Positions 46,578 through 57,748 of a stretch of 64,000 bases of DNA are shown in pieces. The position numbers were made by a program, and so were the translations under genes. The notes below the pieces were generated by a model, which saw only the letters and a list, made by a program, of their open reading frames with translations, did no database searches and was not told where the DNA came from. Source of the DNA: Hydrangea macrophylla (Eukaryota; Streptophyta; Magnoliopsida; Cornales; Hydrangeaceae); assembly GCA_033977485.1 (NCBI GenBank), contig CM066990.1:14698001-14762000 (forward strand). The letters are read 5' to 3'. Each line of letters starts with the position of its first letter. Position 1 is the stretch's first letter.

Positions 46578-47054
46578 GTCAGGATCGCCAATGGGTGCGT
46601 AAGTGGAGGAGAGGCGGTCGAAATCAATATGACGGTCATGAACAAGGGAGCCGGCAGCGCCCCGAGAAATGCCAAGAAGGGCCGATAAATCCTGAATATA
46701 TCCTGCCTGGATCTGTGGAATAATCAAATCGGCATACGGATCGGTGTGAAGGATGGCGCTAAACTCCTCAAAGAGGGGACAGACCTTCTCGTGACCAAAC
46801 CGAAAGACGTGAAGAGAAGGGTCCCAGCACATGATAGCTGCTCGAAGCAAGTCCTCATCCAGAGCTGTATGGCGAAAAGCGAAAAGGTCCGTCAGTCTGT
46901 GGGATTCAAGGTTGAGTCGGTCTATGCCAGAAAGGGAATCTATCCATGGGTACAGGATGTCGGAACTGATAGGGGCCATGAAGAAAGGAGGGGGATATAA
47001 AAGGAAAATGTTTGAATGCAAAGAAGGCAAAATGGCTCTAGGAATGGGTAAATG

Positions 47055-47190
47055 GCAGCTTATATAGAAAAAGGGGCCGGACCGGCACTCGATGTAAAGC
47101 AGTGGCACTCATTGAGTGCCGGCCGGCAATTACTGAATGCCGCACGGCATTCACGGAGTGCCGCCCAGCCTCACCGAGTGCCGGCCCAGG
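47055..47190 (-). promoter_or_regulatory. promoter of antisense gene 1
   Basis: Minus strand: palindromes GGCACTCCGTGAATGCCG, GGCATTCAGTAATTGCCG and GGCACTCAATGAGTGCC (47090-47190), then TCTATATAAGC (TATA at ~47060-47066), then the ATG at 46979 about 80 nt downstream. The words match the U3 array of LTR A. Confidence 0.75.
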
Positions 47191-47509
47191 TTTAAAAGGC
47201 ACATGGGTCATTTTGTAACTTCAATCAGCCCAAACCTGCACAGAATTTGAATAAAAATGCTGCCAATCATCATTTTAAGCACCATTGTTTGCATCACTCG
47301 TTAAAATAAAGCCAAGAAAGGGTATTCATAATCTAAATAAGCAAAAGGAATAAGATTCAAGAACTAATACGGGGAAGCAATCAAGCATGAATATAAACAA
47401 ATTCAAAATGGGCACGCAGGCCACCATGCATGAGTATTGCTAAATTCGCCTAAATAAGAGAATTCGAAATTCTTTTGTCCTCGCAGGGACATAACATAAA
47501 GGAGATAAG

Positions 47510-50500
47510 CTATCCTCGTCTACGACGAGGATTCCTTCTGGGCGTTTGCTGAGCTGCCTGACCTCTCCCAGCTCCGCCATCGCCTCCATCTCCACCATCA
47601 CCTCCATCTCCTCCATCTCCCCCATCTCCATCACCTCCTTGGTAGCCGCCGCCTTGGCCACTACCGCCAGCACCTTCCTGATAGCCGCCGCCCTGGCTCA
47701 ATTGGAACTCCTGGATTTGTCTCCTCAGAGCCGCCATCTCAGCTTCCTGTAAGAAAGAACAGGCGAAATAAGTAATGCAAAAAAAAGAAAAGAGAGAGGA
47801 GAAAGGAAAAGAAGAGAGGGAGTGTAATACCATAGCTCTAGCCTGAAGATCGGCGTTGGTCCTTGCTCCATCAGCCTGAAAAAAGAAGGAGAAAGAAAAG
47901 AGAGAATTAGAATACAGTCATTAGAATAAAGGTGATCATTTGGATTCTTTTTGAAGATAAATAAGAAAATCTTTTGAGTTTTATGGCTGTTTGAATTTTT
48001 GCAAATAAAATAAGAGAATTTTGTTCCAAACAAAAAGGGATTTACCCTCCATTCACGTCCATGAATCCAGTGCTGGACGGTGTGCGCATATGACAGACCC
48101 TCTTCAGCATAATCCCGGGGGACTGTATCATATTGTAGAGGGATAGTCGGGACATTCTGAGTGTAAGGGGTCAGCTGATACATGGTCTCTTGACCCATGT
48201 CGACCATGAGAACGCTCCAATTCCACTGCGGAAGGGTTGGGGGTTCAGCGACCCCAGGAACAGGCTGCAAATAAGAGTTTTTTGACTTAAAAGATTGAAA
48301 AGGAATGGAAAGCAGAAATGAAAGAAATATACATATGTGAATAATATTTGTTACCCGGACGACATCCATAAGGGGAAAATTATGCATAAGAGAATTCAAT
48401 CTAAAGGCTGCATAACCATCGGGGCCGTCCAGAAGATTTGCAATGTTCTCCCCGTCTAGAGCAGCCACCAGGTCGTCATGATCCAGGGTCTCTGTGCTCC
48501 TCATAGTAGCTGGAGGGACCCACGACACATAAAAGTTTGGGGCAGCAAGAGACTGCCTAGTCACCCTCTCACCAAGGTACCATTCCCGACACGCCTCACC
48601 CACCATCAGAACCCTTAATCTAGAATAGGCCACCGCCGCTTGAATTGCTTCACCTGCCTCTGGGAGGGCCGCTGCCCATGGGTTCCATATCACATGAATC
48701 TCACGCAAATTAATGAGGAGGTTCCGGTAGCTAACAAAATCATGAGCCCCGACTTTTCGGCCCGTTGCCTCCTTCCTCCACTTCAAGCCCTGAGGCATGA
48801 TAGCCGCCTCGCTGTCCCGAGTACTGGGAGCTCTCATCCGGAGGTATTCATGCGACCATATCTGCAAGGCAAAATAAAGAGGCAAATTCAGTTTTCAAAA
48901 TTGGAGGAAATGAATGCAATAAAAATAAAAGGAATAAGGATGAAATGAATGAATGAATAAATAATAAAGTTGAAGCTTTACCTCCCAAGCTCTCCAGTAC
49001 CCGCCCGTGGAGGGAGAATTTCCCCTAGAAACCTCACTCATGTGGTTGTAGAGAGTGGCCAAACCTGCCCCTCCCCAGTTGTATTGGGAGATGCGATCGA
49101 CGTCTGTGAGAGAAGCCAAATACCCAAGACTGATTGTGTCACCCTTTGTACTCATCAGCGAGCAACCCAGCACATACATGATGAAGGCCCTGGCCATTTG
49201 ATCGTCAGTGAAGGCCTGATCCTTGAAGGTATCCAGGAACCATTTTGCGGGAACTATGAAATCCCCTGGATGAGCCCCAAGCAAGTCAATAATTTCTTCA
49301 TGACGGTTCTGAAGATCGTCATAACGAGCAATAGGGAGGCCACCAAATGGGACGCCAGTGATCATGGCGAAGTCTAAGGGAGTCATCGTCATCTCCCCGA
49401 AAGGCATGTGGAAGTTGTTCGTCGTGTCCCACCACCTTTCCGCCAAGGCTTGAATGTGGGTCCGGTCATTTGTACTCTTCTCCAGAAGCAAAGCAAAGAG
49501 CCCAAATCCAGCATTGTTGACCAAGGTTCTCACATCATCAGAGAGCGCCACATACCACCTTCGGCCATGGGCCATTGAGGACAAATTCTGGTGTCTGCAA
49601 AAAAAAGAGAGAAAAGAAAATAAGAAAAGGAGGGAACAATAAATACTTTCTTTTGGGATTCAAGCAATGCAATTTAGTGAATAAGGAAAATAATTCCCGA
49701 GTCTAAGCGACTCGTTGATTTGAAAATAATGAAATTCTTTGGAGTCTAGGCGACTCGTTGATTTGAAAAATAATGAAATTCTTTGGAGTCTAGGCGACTC
49801 GTTGATGTGAAAAATAATGAAATTCTTTGGAGTCTAGGCGACTCGTTGATTTGAAAAATAATGAAATTCTTTAGAGTCTAGGCGACTCGTTGATTTGAAA
49901 AATAAGAATAAAATTCTTTGGAGTCTAGGCAACTCGTTGATTTGAAAAATTATGAAATTCTTTGGAGTCTAGGCGACTCGTTGATTTGAAAAATAATGAA
50001 ATTCTTTGGAGTCTAGGCGACTCGTTGATTTGAAAAATAATGAAATTCTTTGGAGTCTAGGCGACTCGTTGATTTGAAAAATAATGAAATTCTTTGGAGT
50101 CTAGGCGACTCGTTGATTTGAAAAATAATGAAATTCTTTGGAGTCTAGGAGACTCGTTGATTTGAAAAATAAGAATAAAATTCTTTGGAGTCCAGGAGAC
50201 TCGTTGATTTGAAAAATATTGAAATTCTTTGGAGTCTAGGCGACTCGTTGATTTGAAAAATAAGAATGAAATTCTTTGGAGTCTAGGCGACTCGTTGATT
50301 TGAAAAATAAGAATGAAATTCTTTGGAGTCCAGGCGACTCGTTGATTTGAAAAATAAGAATAAATTTCTTTGAGAGTCTAAGCGACTCGGCGATTTGAAA
50401 TAAAAAGGGGATCTCTTGTGAAGTCTAAGAACAAAAATGTTTGTGGGTCGTAAACAATGATTGGATTTTAGGTTCATTCAAAATATTAAGCATACGCAAA

Positions 50501-50923
50501 ATTCATCCAGATTAGCACAACCGCCCATTAGCAATGAATAAATGGAATAATGAAATCAATGTGTCCAACTAAGGGCAATAATAAAAAGAGGGGGGCACAA
50601 TACCAAGCATTGAATCCTAATCATGAAAGAGGGGATTGATGAGTAGGTTGAATTTTCAAACATGCATGCATTGATTATCATATACTACATTGGCATAGAA
50701 AGGGGGGAAGAGCATTCATGCATGCATTGCTCATCATTCATAGAACTACATTGCATTATCTCATCATAAGCATAAAGAGGGAAGTTTGGGAGTGTACCAA
50801 TCGATTGAAGGCCCGTGCCGAGAGATGTGCCCCGGGATCGGCAAGTAAAACTGATGAACTGTGGACTGGATTGGGTTTGTATTTCTTCTTAGGAGGGCCA
50901 TAAGACCCTGAACCACTAGCCAT
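47510..50923 (-). CDS. antisense gene 2: plant mobile domain (PMD) protein, 6 coding exons
   Basis: Exons (plus coordinates) 50923-50798, 49587-48982, 48861-48355, 48264-48046, 47875-47831 and 47746-47510 total 1740 nt, 579 residues plus stop. Every exon is a multiple of 3 and every intron has GT-AG ends. A further 5' UTR intron fits 51052-50932. The start is a basic MASGSGSYGPPKKKYKPNP segment. The PMD core reads ALAERWWDTTNNFHMPFGEM, TPLDFAMITGVPFGG and AFIMYVLGCSLM. The C-terminus has a (GGDGD)n tail ending RRNPRRRRG. PMD proteins such as MAIN and MAIL1 act in the nucleus and are needed for transposon silencing; retrotransposon-borne PMDs are known. Introns survive because they are antisense to the genomic RNA. 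The exon 2 acceptor was chosen to keep phase. I see no disabling change. Confidence 0.85.
49697..50395. repeat. 44-bp minisatellite in intron of antisense gene 2
   Basis: About 15 copies of TTCTTTGGAGTCTAGGCGAC TCGTTGATTTGAAAAATAAT; some units are 47-48 bp through an added AAGAAT. Each unit contains GAGTC-TAGGC-GACTC, an inverted repeat. The array fills most of the 1.2-kb intron (49588-50797). Confidence 0.9.
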
Positions 50924-51129
50924 GGGGAGAACTACAAACAAAGAAAATGTTCTTCATATGAGAGTTTTGGGGGAGGAAAGTAAAATACCATGGGGATAAC
51001 TATGATTCCACATATAAAATCAAGCAAAGATGTAATCTTTGTGTGAACTTACCTTGATTATGAGTGATTCTTGAAGAGAAGATCAAAAGAGAATGGAGTT
51101 GTGAAGAGGAAACCCGAAGCAAGAAGAGG

Positions 51130-51300
51130 AAGAGAATGAAAAGAAAGAAGAAGAGGCCTAGTAGTCTTTTATGAACTGCCAGTCAGCCCGGCACTCGGTG
51201 AAAAGAGGGCCGGCATTCACTGAATGCCGCCCGGCATTTGGTGATAGCCGGCCGGCACTCTGTGAGTGCCGGTTCCTTTTTGCTGAGTGCCGTCGCGTTG
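51130..51300 (-). promoter_or_regulatory. promoter of antisense gene 2
   Basis: Minus strand: GGCACTCAGC, GGCACTCACAGAGTGCCG, GGCATTCAGTGAATGCCG and a final GAGTGCCGGGC (51185-51295), then TTCATAAAAGAC (~51165) as a TATA-like site, then a leader with a candidate 5' UTR intron (CAAG|GTAAGT ... TTTGTAG|TT). The words are those of LTR A U3 and the gene 1 promoter. Confidence 0.7.
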
Positions 51301-51489
51301 TCAAATGGCTCTTTTACCCCTTATCTTCACTATTTACAAAAAGAACCCCCGAATTTTGCTCCCATGTCCTTATAAATTTTCCCTCGTTTCAAAAAGACCT
51401 CCGAGGTTTGAAAAATGAGTTTTAAAGCCCTCTTGTAAATGGAAATTAGCCCCTGCTTGTTGAAAATTTTGTCAAGGAACACCCGTTTG

Positions 51490-52150
51490 CAATAAATAGG
51501 TTAATCAACTCCGGATTTCTATGAAATTGAATTTGAATGAGGTCTAATTGACCCCTGATTTCGGAAAATAGGAAAATTGAATCTGATTGACTCCGGATTT
51601 CCTTGAAAGTTGAATTTGATCAAAATCGAATTGACTCCCAATTTTGAAAAAAAAAAAAAAGGAAAATTGAGTCTGTTCGACTCTAGATTTCTCTGAATTT
51701 GAAATTGATTGGAGTCTAATTGACTCCAAATCTTGAAAAAAGGAAGAAAAAGAAGTAAGTTGAGTGTAATTGAGTCTGGATTTCTTTAAATTTGAATTTG
51801 ATTCCAAATTTTGGAAAATAAGAGATTTAAGTCTATTCAACTCCGGATTTATCTGGCAGTCAATTAGACTCTCAAATTTGGAAAATTGATTTGATATGAG
51901 CGGGGTTAGCTCTATCCCTCTGAAAAATAATTTGGTTTGAGCTTGATTGGCTCCAATTCGTTAGAGCATGGCTTGTTCGAGCTTAATTGGCTCCGATCCT
52001 TTTAATGGAGTATCTGGTATGAGCCTAATCGATTCCAAATTTTGAGGAGTCAATGCGGTTTGAGCTTGCTTTGGCTCCAACTTTTCGAAAGACAATCTGA
52101 TCTAAGCATCGGATGACTCCGATTTTGAAAAAATGTGATCTGATCAACTC
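51490..52150. repeat. degenerate ~50-60-bp repeats with GAGTC/GACTC words
   Basis: Units such as TTGAGTCTGTTCGACTCTAG and GATTTCTTTGAAATTGAATT variants repeat about a dozen times between antisense gene 2 and the 82-bp satellite. They match 16690-16960 in element B. Confidence 0.7.
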
Positions 52151-52374
52151 CAAAGTTCAAAAGAATGAATTGGTTTGGGAAGTTAAGATAATCTGATGGA
52201 CCATCGAATCCCAGAAATGAAATGGATACGCATTTGAGTACTTCCAGATCTAGGAAAATTGGAAAATAAATCTTGAAAAGGAGAGTAACTCAAAAAGGGG
52301 AAAATAAGAGTTGAGTTTGACTTTGCATAAAAGAAAAATGCATTTGCTTCTCTGGTCTTCACCAAACAAATCTG

Positions 52375-53275
52375 TCGATCAGATGATTTTGGGAGATTAT
52401 GGAGCGTAAGGCATGAAGCGGCTCAATCTTTCAGCGTGCTACTTGATTCGACTTAGTCGATCAGATGATTTTGGGAGATTATGGAGCGTAAGGCATGAAG
52501 CGGCTCAATCTTTCAGCGTGCTACCTGATTTGGCTTAGTCGATCAGATGATTTTGGGAGATTATGGAGCGTAAGGCATGAAGCGGCTCAATCTTTAAGCG
52601 TGCTACCTGATTCGGCTTAGTCGATCAGATGATTTTGGGAGATTATGGAGCGTAAGGCATGAAGCGGCTCAATCTTTCAGCGTGCTACCTGATTCGGCTT
52701 AGCCGATCAGATGATTTTGGGAGATTATGGAGCATAAGGCATGAAGCGGCTCAATCTTTTAGCGTGCTACCTGATTCGGCTTAGCCGATCAGATTATTTT
52801 GGAAGATTATGGAGCGTAAGGCATGAAGCGGCTCAATCTTTCAGCGTGCTACCAGATTCGACTTAGTTGATCAGATGATTTTGGGAGATTATGGAGCGTA
52901 AGGCATGAAGCGGCTCAATCTTTCAGCGTGCTACCTGATTCTACTTAGTCGATCAGATGATTTTGGGAGATTATGGAGCGTAAGGCATGAAGCGGCTCAA
53001 TCTTTCAGCGTGCTACCTGATTCGGCTTAGTCGATCAGATGATTTTGGGAGATTATGGAGCGTAAGGCATAAAGCGACTCAATCTTTCAGCGTGCTACCT
53101 GATTCGACTTAGTCGATCAGATGATTTTGGGAGATTATGGAGCGTAAGGCATGAAGCGGCTCAATCTTTCAGCGTGCTACCTGATTCGACTTAGTCGATC
53201 AGATGATTTTGGGAGATTATGGAGCGTAAGGCATGAAGCGGCTCAATCTTTCAGCGTGATACCTGATTCGGCTAT
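52375..53275. repeat. 82-bp satellite in the 3' UTR of A
   Basis: About 11 copies. The unit begins TCGATCAGATGATTTTGGGA and includes GCGTAAGGCATGAAGCGGC and CTTTCAGCGTGCTACCTGA. Starts at 52375, 52457 and 52539 show the 82-bp period. It shares its words with the 112-bp array of element B, so both derive from one older 3' UTR array. Confidence 0.92.
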
Positions 53276-53539
53276 GGAGTATAAGGCGCAGGGCACATCT
53301 CAGTCAATCAGACGATTCTCATACGCATGTGAAATGTATATACATCAGTCATAATGTTCCTAGAGTAAGACGGTATCATAATAGGATGATTCGATGGTGC
53401 ATTTCTGATAATAGGAAGAGTAACGTGACTCGGGATCATCACGTTTGGTAGCATAAGGTATAAGATTGCATGAGCATGTGCATCACGATAAGATAGGTGC
53501 ATTCATCTGTGTGACTACCTGCGTTGGTGTATTGTTGTC

Positions 53540-53762
53540 CTTTGCCCGAACTACGTCCTGGTCTGATTCCCATTGGGATACGTAGGCAGCTCACCCTTTA
53601 GCACGACCAGCATTTGGCTATCTGCACACCCGATTTTGCAACGCACTTTTGTTTTTTTTTACCTGGATTCGACTATTTGGTCAAAGGCTTGTCTTTCACA
53701 CAGGCTTTGACATTCGCTTGTGATATGCGTTGCTTCACGAGCTCTGTCAAAGAGGGGCAAAC
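53540..53762 (+). other. third GATACGTAGGC motif and polypurine tract of A
   Basis: GAACTACGTCCTGGTCTGATTCCC-ATT-GGGATACGTAGGCAGC type motif at ~53548-53592, then GCACGACCAGCA. The PPT AAAGAGGGGCAAAC (53749-53762) directly precedes the LTR. Confidence 0.75.
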
Positions 53763-56700
53763 TGTAGACACCCCAATTTTGACCAAACGTCAAATCCAGG
53801 GATTGGTTACCTCTCAAAGACCGATGATGATGATATCCGTGACATTCGAGGATTTTCCCAAGAAATTCAAAATCTTCAAGAAAAAAAATTTTAGAAAATA
53901 ATAAAAATGATAAAGGGAGAGGATTCAGGCATTCGAGAGGGAAACCCGAACGATGAAGAACGTGTGAGAAACCCAGTCTGGAAATCCATTTTATTTTAAA
54001 GAAAAAAAAAAGATAATTTATAAACAAAAACAAAAAAAGAAAGAGAGAAAGAGGGAGTTTCCTTGAAAAAAGGAAGGACAAAATAAATGAAAAGATTTTT
54101 GAAAAAGAGAAAATACAAAAAAGAAATAGTATATTCAAAAATATACCATGCACATGGTTGATACCATGCACATGGTTGATACCATGCACATGGGGGATCT
54201 TAATGCAAATATATACATACATAAAATAAAAAATTTTGTTTACACCAACATACTTTTGAAAAATCCAAAAAGAGGGACAAAATTCAGTTAGCCCCGGCAC
54301 GCGGAAAACGCGGCGGTACTCACTGTTTACCGCCCGGCACTCAGCAAGTGCCGCCCGGCACTCAGTGAGTGCCGCCGGCACCCAGCGAGTGCCGCTGGCT
54401 GTAACAGACTGCATCTTCTCACATGTTCTAGAAGAAAACCTTGCACATGGGTTTCTACCCGAATTTACCCATCTATCCCTGGAATAAAGGCCTATATAAA
54501 CAAAACCTCCTCTTCCATTTTGAGGACTTGAACTTGAAAATCAAGAGATACATATATACAAGAATCATATAGATTTTTAGAGAGAGAGAAGAAGAATTTC
54601 TTGAAGAGCTTGAAGAATTTGAAGAATCTTGAAGAGAATTTGGGAAATCTTGGAAGATCCTCACAAGAAGTTGAAGAAATACTTGAGGTCCTAGAGGTAA
54701 CCTCTTAATCCTTGATAGAATTAGGACCATTCAATCACAAGTTCATAGTTCTAGGAACTTTTTCACATTTTCAAAACCTCTCTTCTTATCCCATTTCATC
54801 ACACACCACCAAGAACTTGTGATTGAATCTCATGACATTTCATCAATTTGGATGTAATTAGCTTTGGGTTTAAGACAAATTCAACTTTAAAGAGTTTGTA
54901 TCCTTAGTCTTCTAAGTAATCCTTGATTTTCCTTATTTCTATTTCATTAAAAAGGTGCATGAGATCTTCCATATCTCATTGAACCTCTTTGAGTTTGATT
55001 ATTTAATTTCCTATGATCTTATGATCTATATGGAGATTAGAATGAATCATAGTCTTAATCTACATATAATTAGTGAGATTCAAGTCTTAATCCATGACTT
55101 GAACCTCTTCATTAAGAAATCTTGTGGAATCCTTACTATATTCCAATGAGGTTTGAGTAGATTTTAACTTCATTTAGTCTCCAATGACCATCAAATGGTA
55201 GGAGTAGTGATTTGAATCCAAACTTTTATCCATGGATTCAAGTTCTTTGTTCTTTGGATCTTGTGAAATCCATGCTCTACTTCATTAAAACCTATGAGCA
55301 TATATGCCTCATAGTCTCCAATGACCATCAAATGGTAGGAGAAAATGTGTTAGTTCAAGTCTATTCCCATGGCTTGGACTAATCTTTCTCTTAGGTTTTA
55401 AGAAGTCTTTCATACTTCATCTAAAACCTACATATGAGTATGTCTCTAACTCCAATGACCATCAAATGGTAGGAGTGATAAGTTGAATTCAAACTTGGGT
55501 CCATAGGTTTGAGTTCTTTATTTGAGGATTTTGTGAAGTTCATTTCAATACTTCATCAAGATCCATAAGTGTAGTATGCCTCATAGTCTTCAATGACCAT
55601 CAAATGGTAGAAGGAGTAGTTTGGTTTGAGCCCCAACTTCATGTTTTAATAGTTGAGGCCAATCAACAAACTTGAACTAGCAAGACAAAAACAGTGGGTT
55701 CATAAACCGTTTTTGATCAAAGATTTTTAGTTTAAGATCTAACCGTTGAAATCAAGTGAAACCAACGGGAAAATATCAGTAACACATCGTTTTACCACTT
55801 TGATTTTTGTTTTAGCAAGATTTTGGGATTAGAGAGGTTTGATCATGATTTTTGTGAGCTAATCACAATCTGTCCAGAGTTCTAGAATGCTTTCAGAATA
55901 ATAAGTCTGTTTTGAAATCAATAAATCAGAACCCTAATAAAGTTTTCGGGGTCTCAAATAATTTTTTATAAGTACCTTAATGTGTTAGGAAGGTACCCTA
56001 AAAAGATCTAAGTGTTTCTCATTTTTTTACTATTTTTAGAAAATCATACAAGATCTCTGGACAGAGAGTTGCAGAATCCTGAGTGAGGTCTAGTATTTTC
56101 AGTATTCCCGGAGATCTAACTGTTGAAACCTCGATTTTTTTTTTTGGGTTAGAAACTAGACTCACAGAGGCATAACATATCCAAAAATCAGTAAGCTCCA
56201 ACATTGAAAGTATTTTATTTCCATTTTTGAACGTCGGGTCTGCTCTCTGTAAATCACAAAAAACTGCTACTGTTTTTGTCTAACCTTATTTATTTCAACT
56301 TAAGTAGTATCCCAATGGCTTAGGACTCAAACCATGTTTTGAACAAGGATAATTTAGATTAAACCCAGAGGCTAAGTGATCCAAATTAGTGAATAAATTC
56401 ATATCTTATTATTGTTCATAATCATTCATTCATTCATATACATTGATGCTTATAGTTAGAAATAGTTCTTGGACAAAGTTGGGCTTAATTGAATTTAATT
56501 GAACATGACTTATGATTGATTACCTTTTGATATTATATCTAGTATGAGGCATGTGTACTAACCTTTGTTTTGTAGCTCTTTGAGGTACAATTTCTCAACC
56601 CTTTTCTAGTTTAATTTACTTCATTGATTTTAATTGATTTTTCAACCTCATGTGCGACACCTTAGCCTAGGTTTTGCCTTATATGTATATATGTGTTAGA

Positions 56701-57171
56701 GACCTTTCTTTGGTTTATTTTTGCATGCATTGCACGTTTGATATTCACGGCCGGATCCCGGGTATGTTTTCTAGTTCTCTATTGCATAATCATGATGTTT
56801 GCTAGTTGAATTATGTTGGCTTATGAATGATATTTTGTCGTTAGCAATTTTACACCATTTCCAACATGCTTGTGTGATGTATATGTATATATGTACTAAT
56901 TGAGGGCATGCTTAGATTAATAATTTGATTAAAAAGGATGTTAAGTAGAGGCCTATCGTGAGATAGGATGAAAGGGGGTGTTTTAGTCCGCCGGGCTCCT
57001 TCCCCTTTCATTCCATAATCCCCGGACCCAGTTTATCTTTGGTTTCGCAAAAGATCAGTTTGCTTTAAAATGGTTTCTTAATTTTCCTTTTTAAAAATTA
57101 AGTGGCGACTCTTTGAATTTGAAAAAAAATGTTTTAAAAACAAGTGGGTAGGAAATCCTGCGATATCCACA
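53763..57171 (+). repeat. second LTR, shared by element A and copy C
   Basis: It spans 3409 bp. It is preceded by the PPT of A and followed by the primer site of C, with no target duplication on either side. It therefore serves as 3' LTR of A and 5' LTR of C. It differs from the first LTR by few point changes, one extra CACATGGTTGATAC-type unit (~54150-54190) and a 22-bp loss in the palindrome block. Confidence 0.95.
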
Positions 57172-57174
57172 ATC

Positions 57175-57224
57175 TGGCGACTCTGCTGGGGATCGAACCC
57201 AGAATCTCTGGTTTCGCAGACCAG
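57175..57224 (+). other. extended primer binding site of C
   Basis: The same 50-nt antisense tRNA-Arg 3' half as at 34619, with intact T arm and anticodon arm. Confidence 0.85.
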
Positions 57225-57748
57225 AATTTCAGATTTTGGGTTCACTCGAGGATTAGACTTGAAAGCATCCTTTTAATCGAATTAATTAATCTTTGTGTGC
57301 CCGTTGCATTGCACTTGCATGTTTCGCCAGTCGATTGCATGGAACTATGACCTTGGAGGCTCGGGGCAACCCGGTCGGTCAAGTCATCATGGGACCGTGT
57401 GATCACCCTTGATCTCGTACCATGTTTTGGTATATGAAGCATCCTATCGGGTGTGTGTCAAGGGTCCCTTATTTGACCAAAACCCGGCCTTTGCATGGTA
57501 GCTTCCATAGAACCTTTCGATCTTAGGAAATTAATTCTTGATTGGGATTATGTGCTAGGGAGTTTTGTATGCCCGAAAGGGGTTATTTGAGATGATGACG
57601 ATGCTTGCTTGATAAAAGATGTGTAACCCTTTAATCACCTTTTAGCAATTCCTTCTCATGTCCCACGACGTTTGGGAACATGCTGGATCTTGATTATGTG
57701 ATTACATTTCTTACATCTTGCTAAGCTAAGCATCATTGACCTTGTATG

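Larger units (their letters stand above)
44572..46979 (-). pseudogene. antisense gene 1 of A (DUF7745-like), split by a solo LTR
   Basis: Two parts, 46979-46578 (134 codons from ATG, MAPISSDILYPW) and 45252-44572 (226 codons plus stop). Removing the solo LTR and one CTGAC copy joins them in frame to 360 residues with no other stop. Motifs include CWDPSLHVFRFGHEKVCPLFEEF, SLAMLSHFLFQSS and HVLQIWLIERLGFF. The pattern fits a plant protein family (DUF7745, from memory) common in repeat-rich regions; function unknown. It has its own TATA promoter at ~47060. It lies antisense to the retroelement, so its RNA opposes the genomic RNA. The family call is moderate; the split gene structure is strong. 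Confidence 0.7.
31202..57171 (+). mobile_element. Tat-type Ty3/gypsy element A, ~26 kb
   Basis: LTR 31202-34615, primer site 34619, gag-pol 37259-43890, two antisense genes 44572-51135, satellite-bearing 3' UTR, PPT at 53750 and LTR 53763-57171. Two solo LTRs sit inside (35193-36434 and 45258-46577). Pol has RT, RNase H, second RNase H and integrase in the Tat order. The second LTR is shared with a following internal region (C). Coding is defective at three points. Confidence 0.92.
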
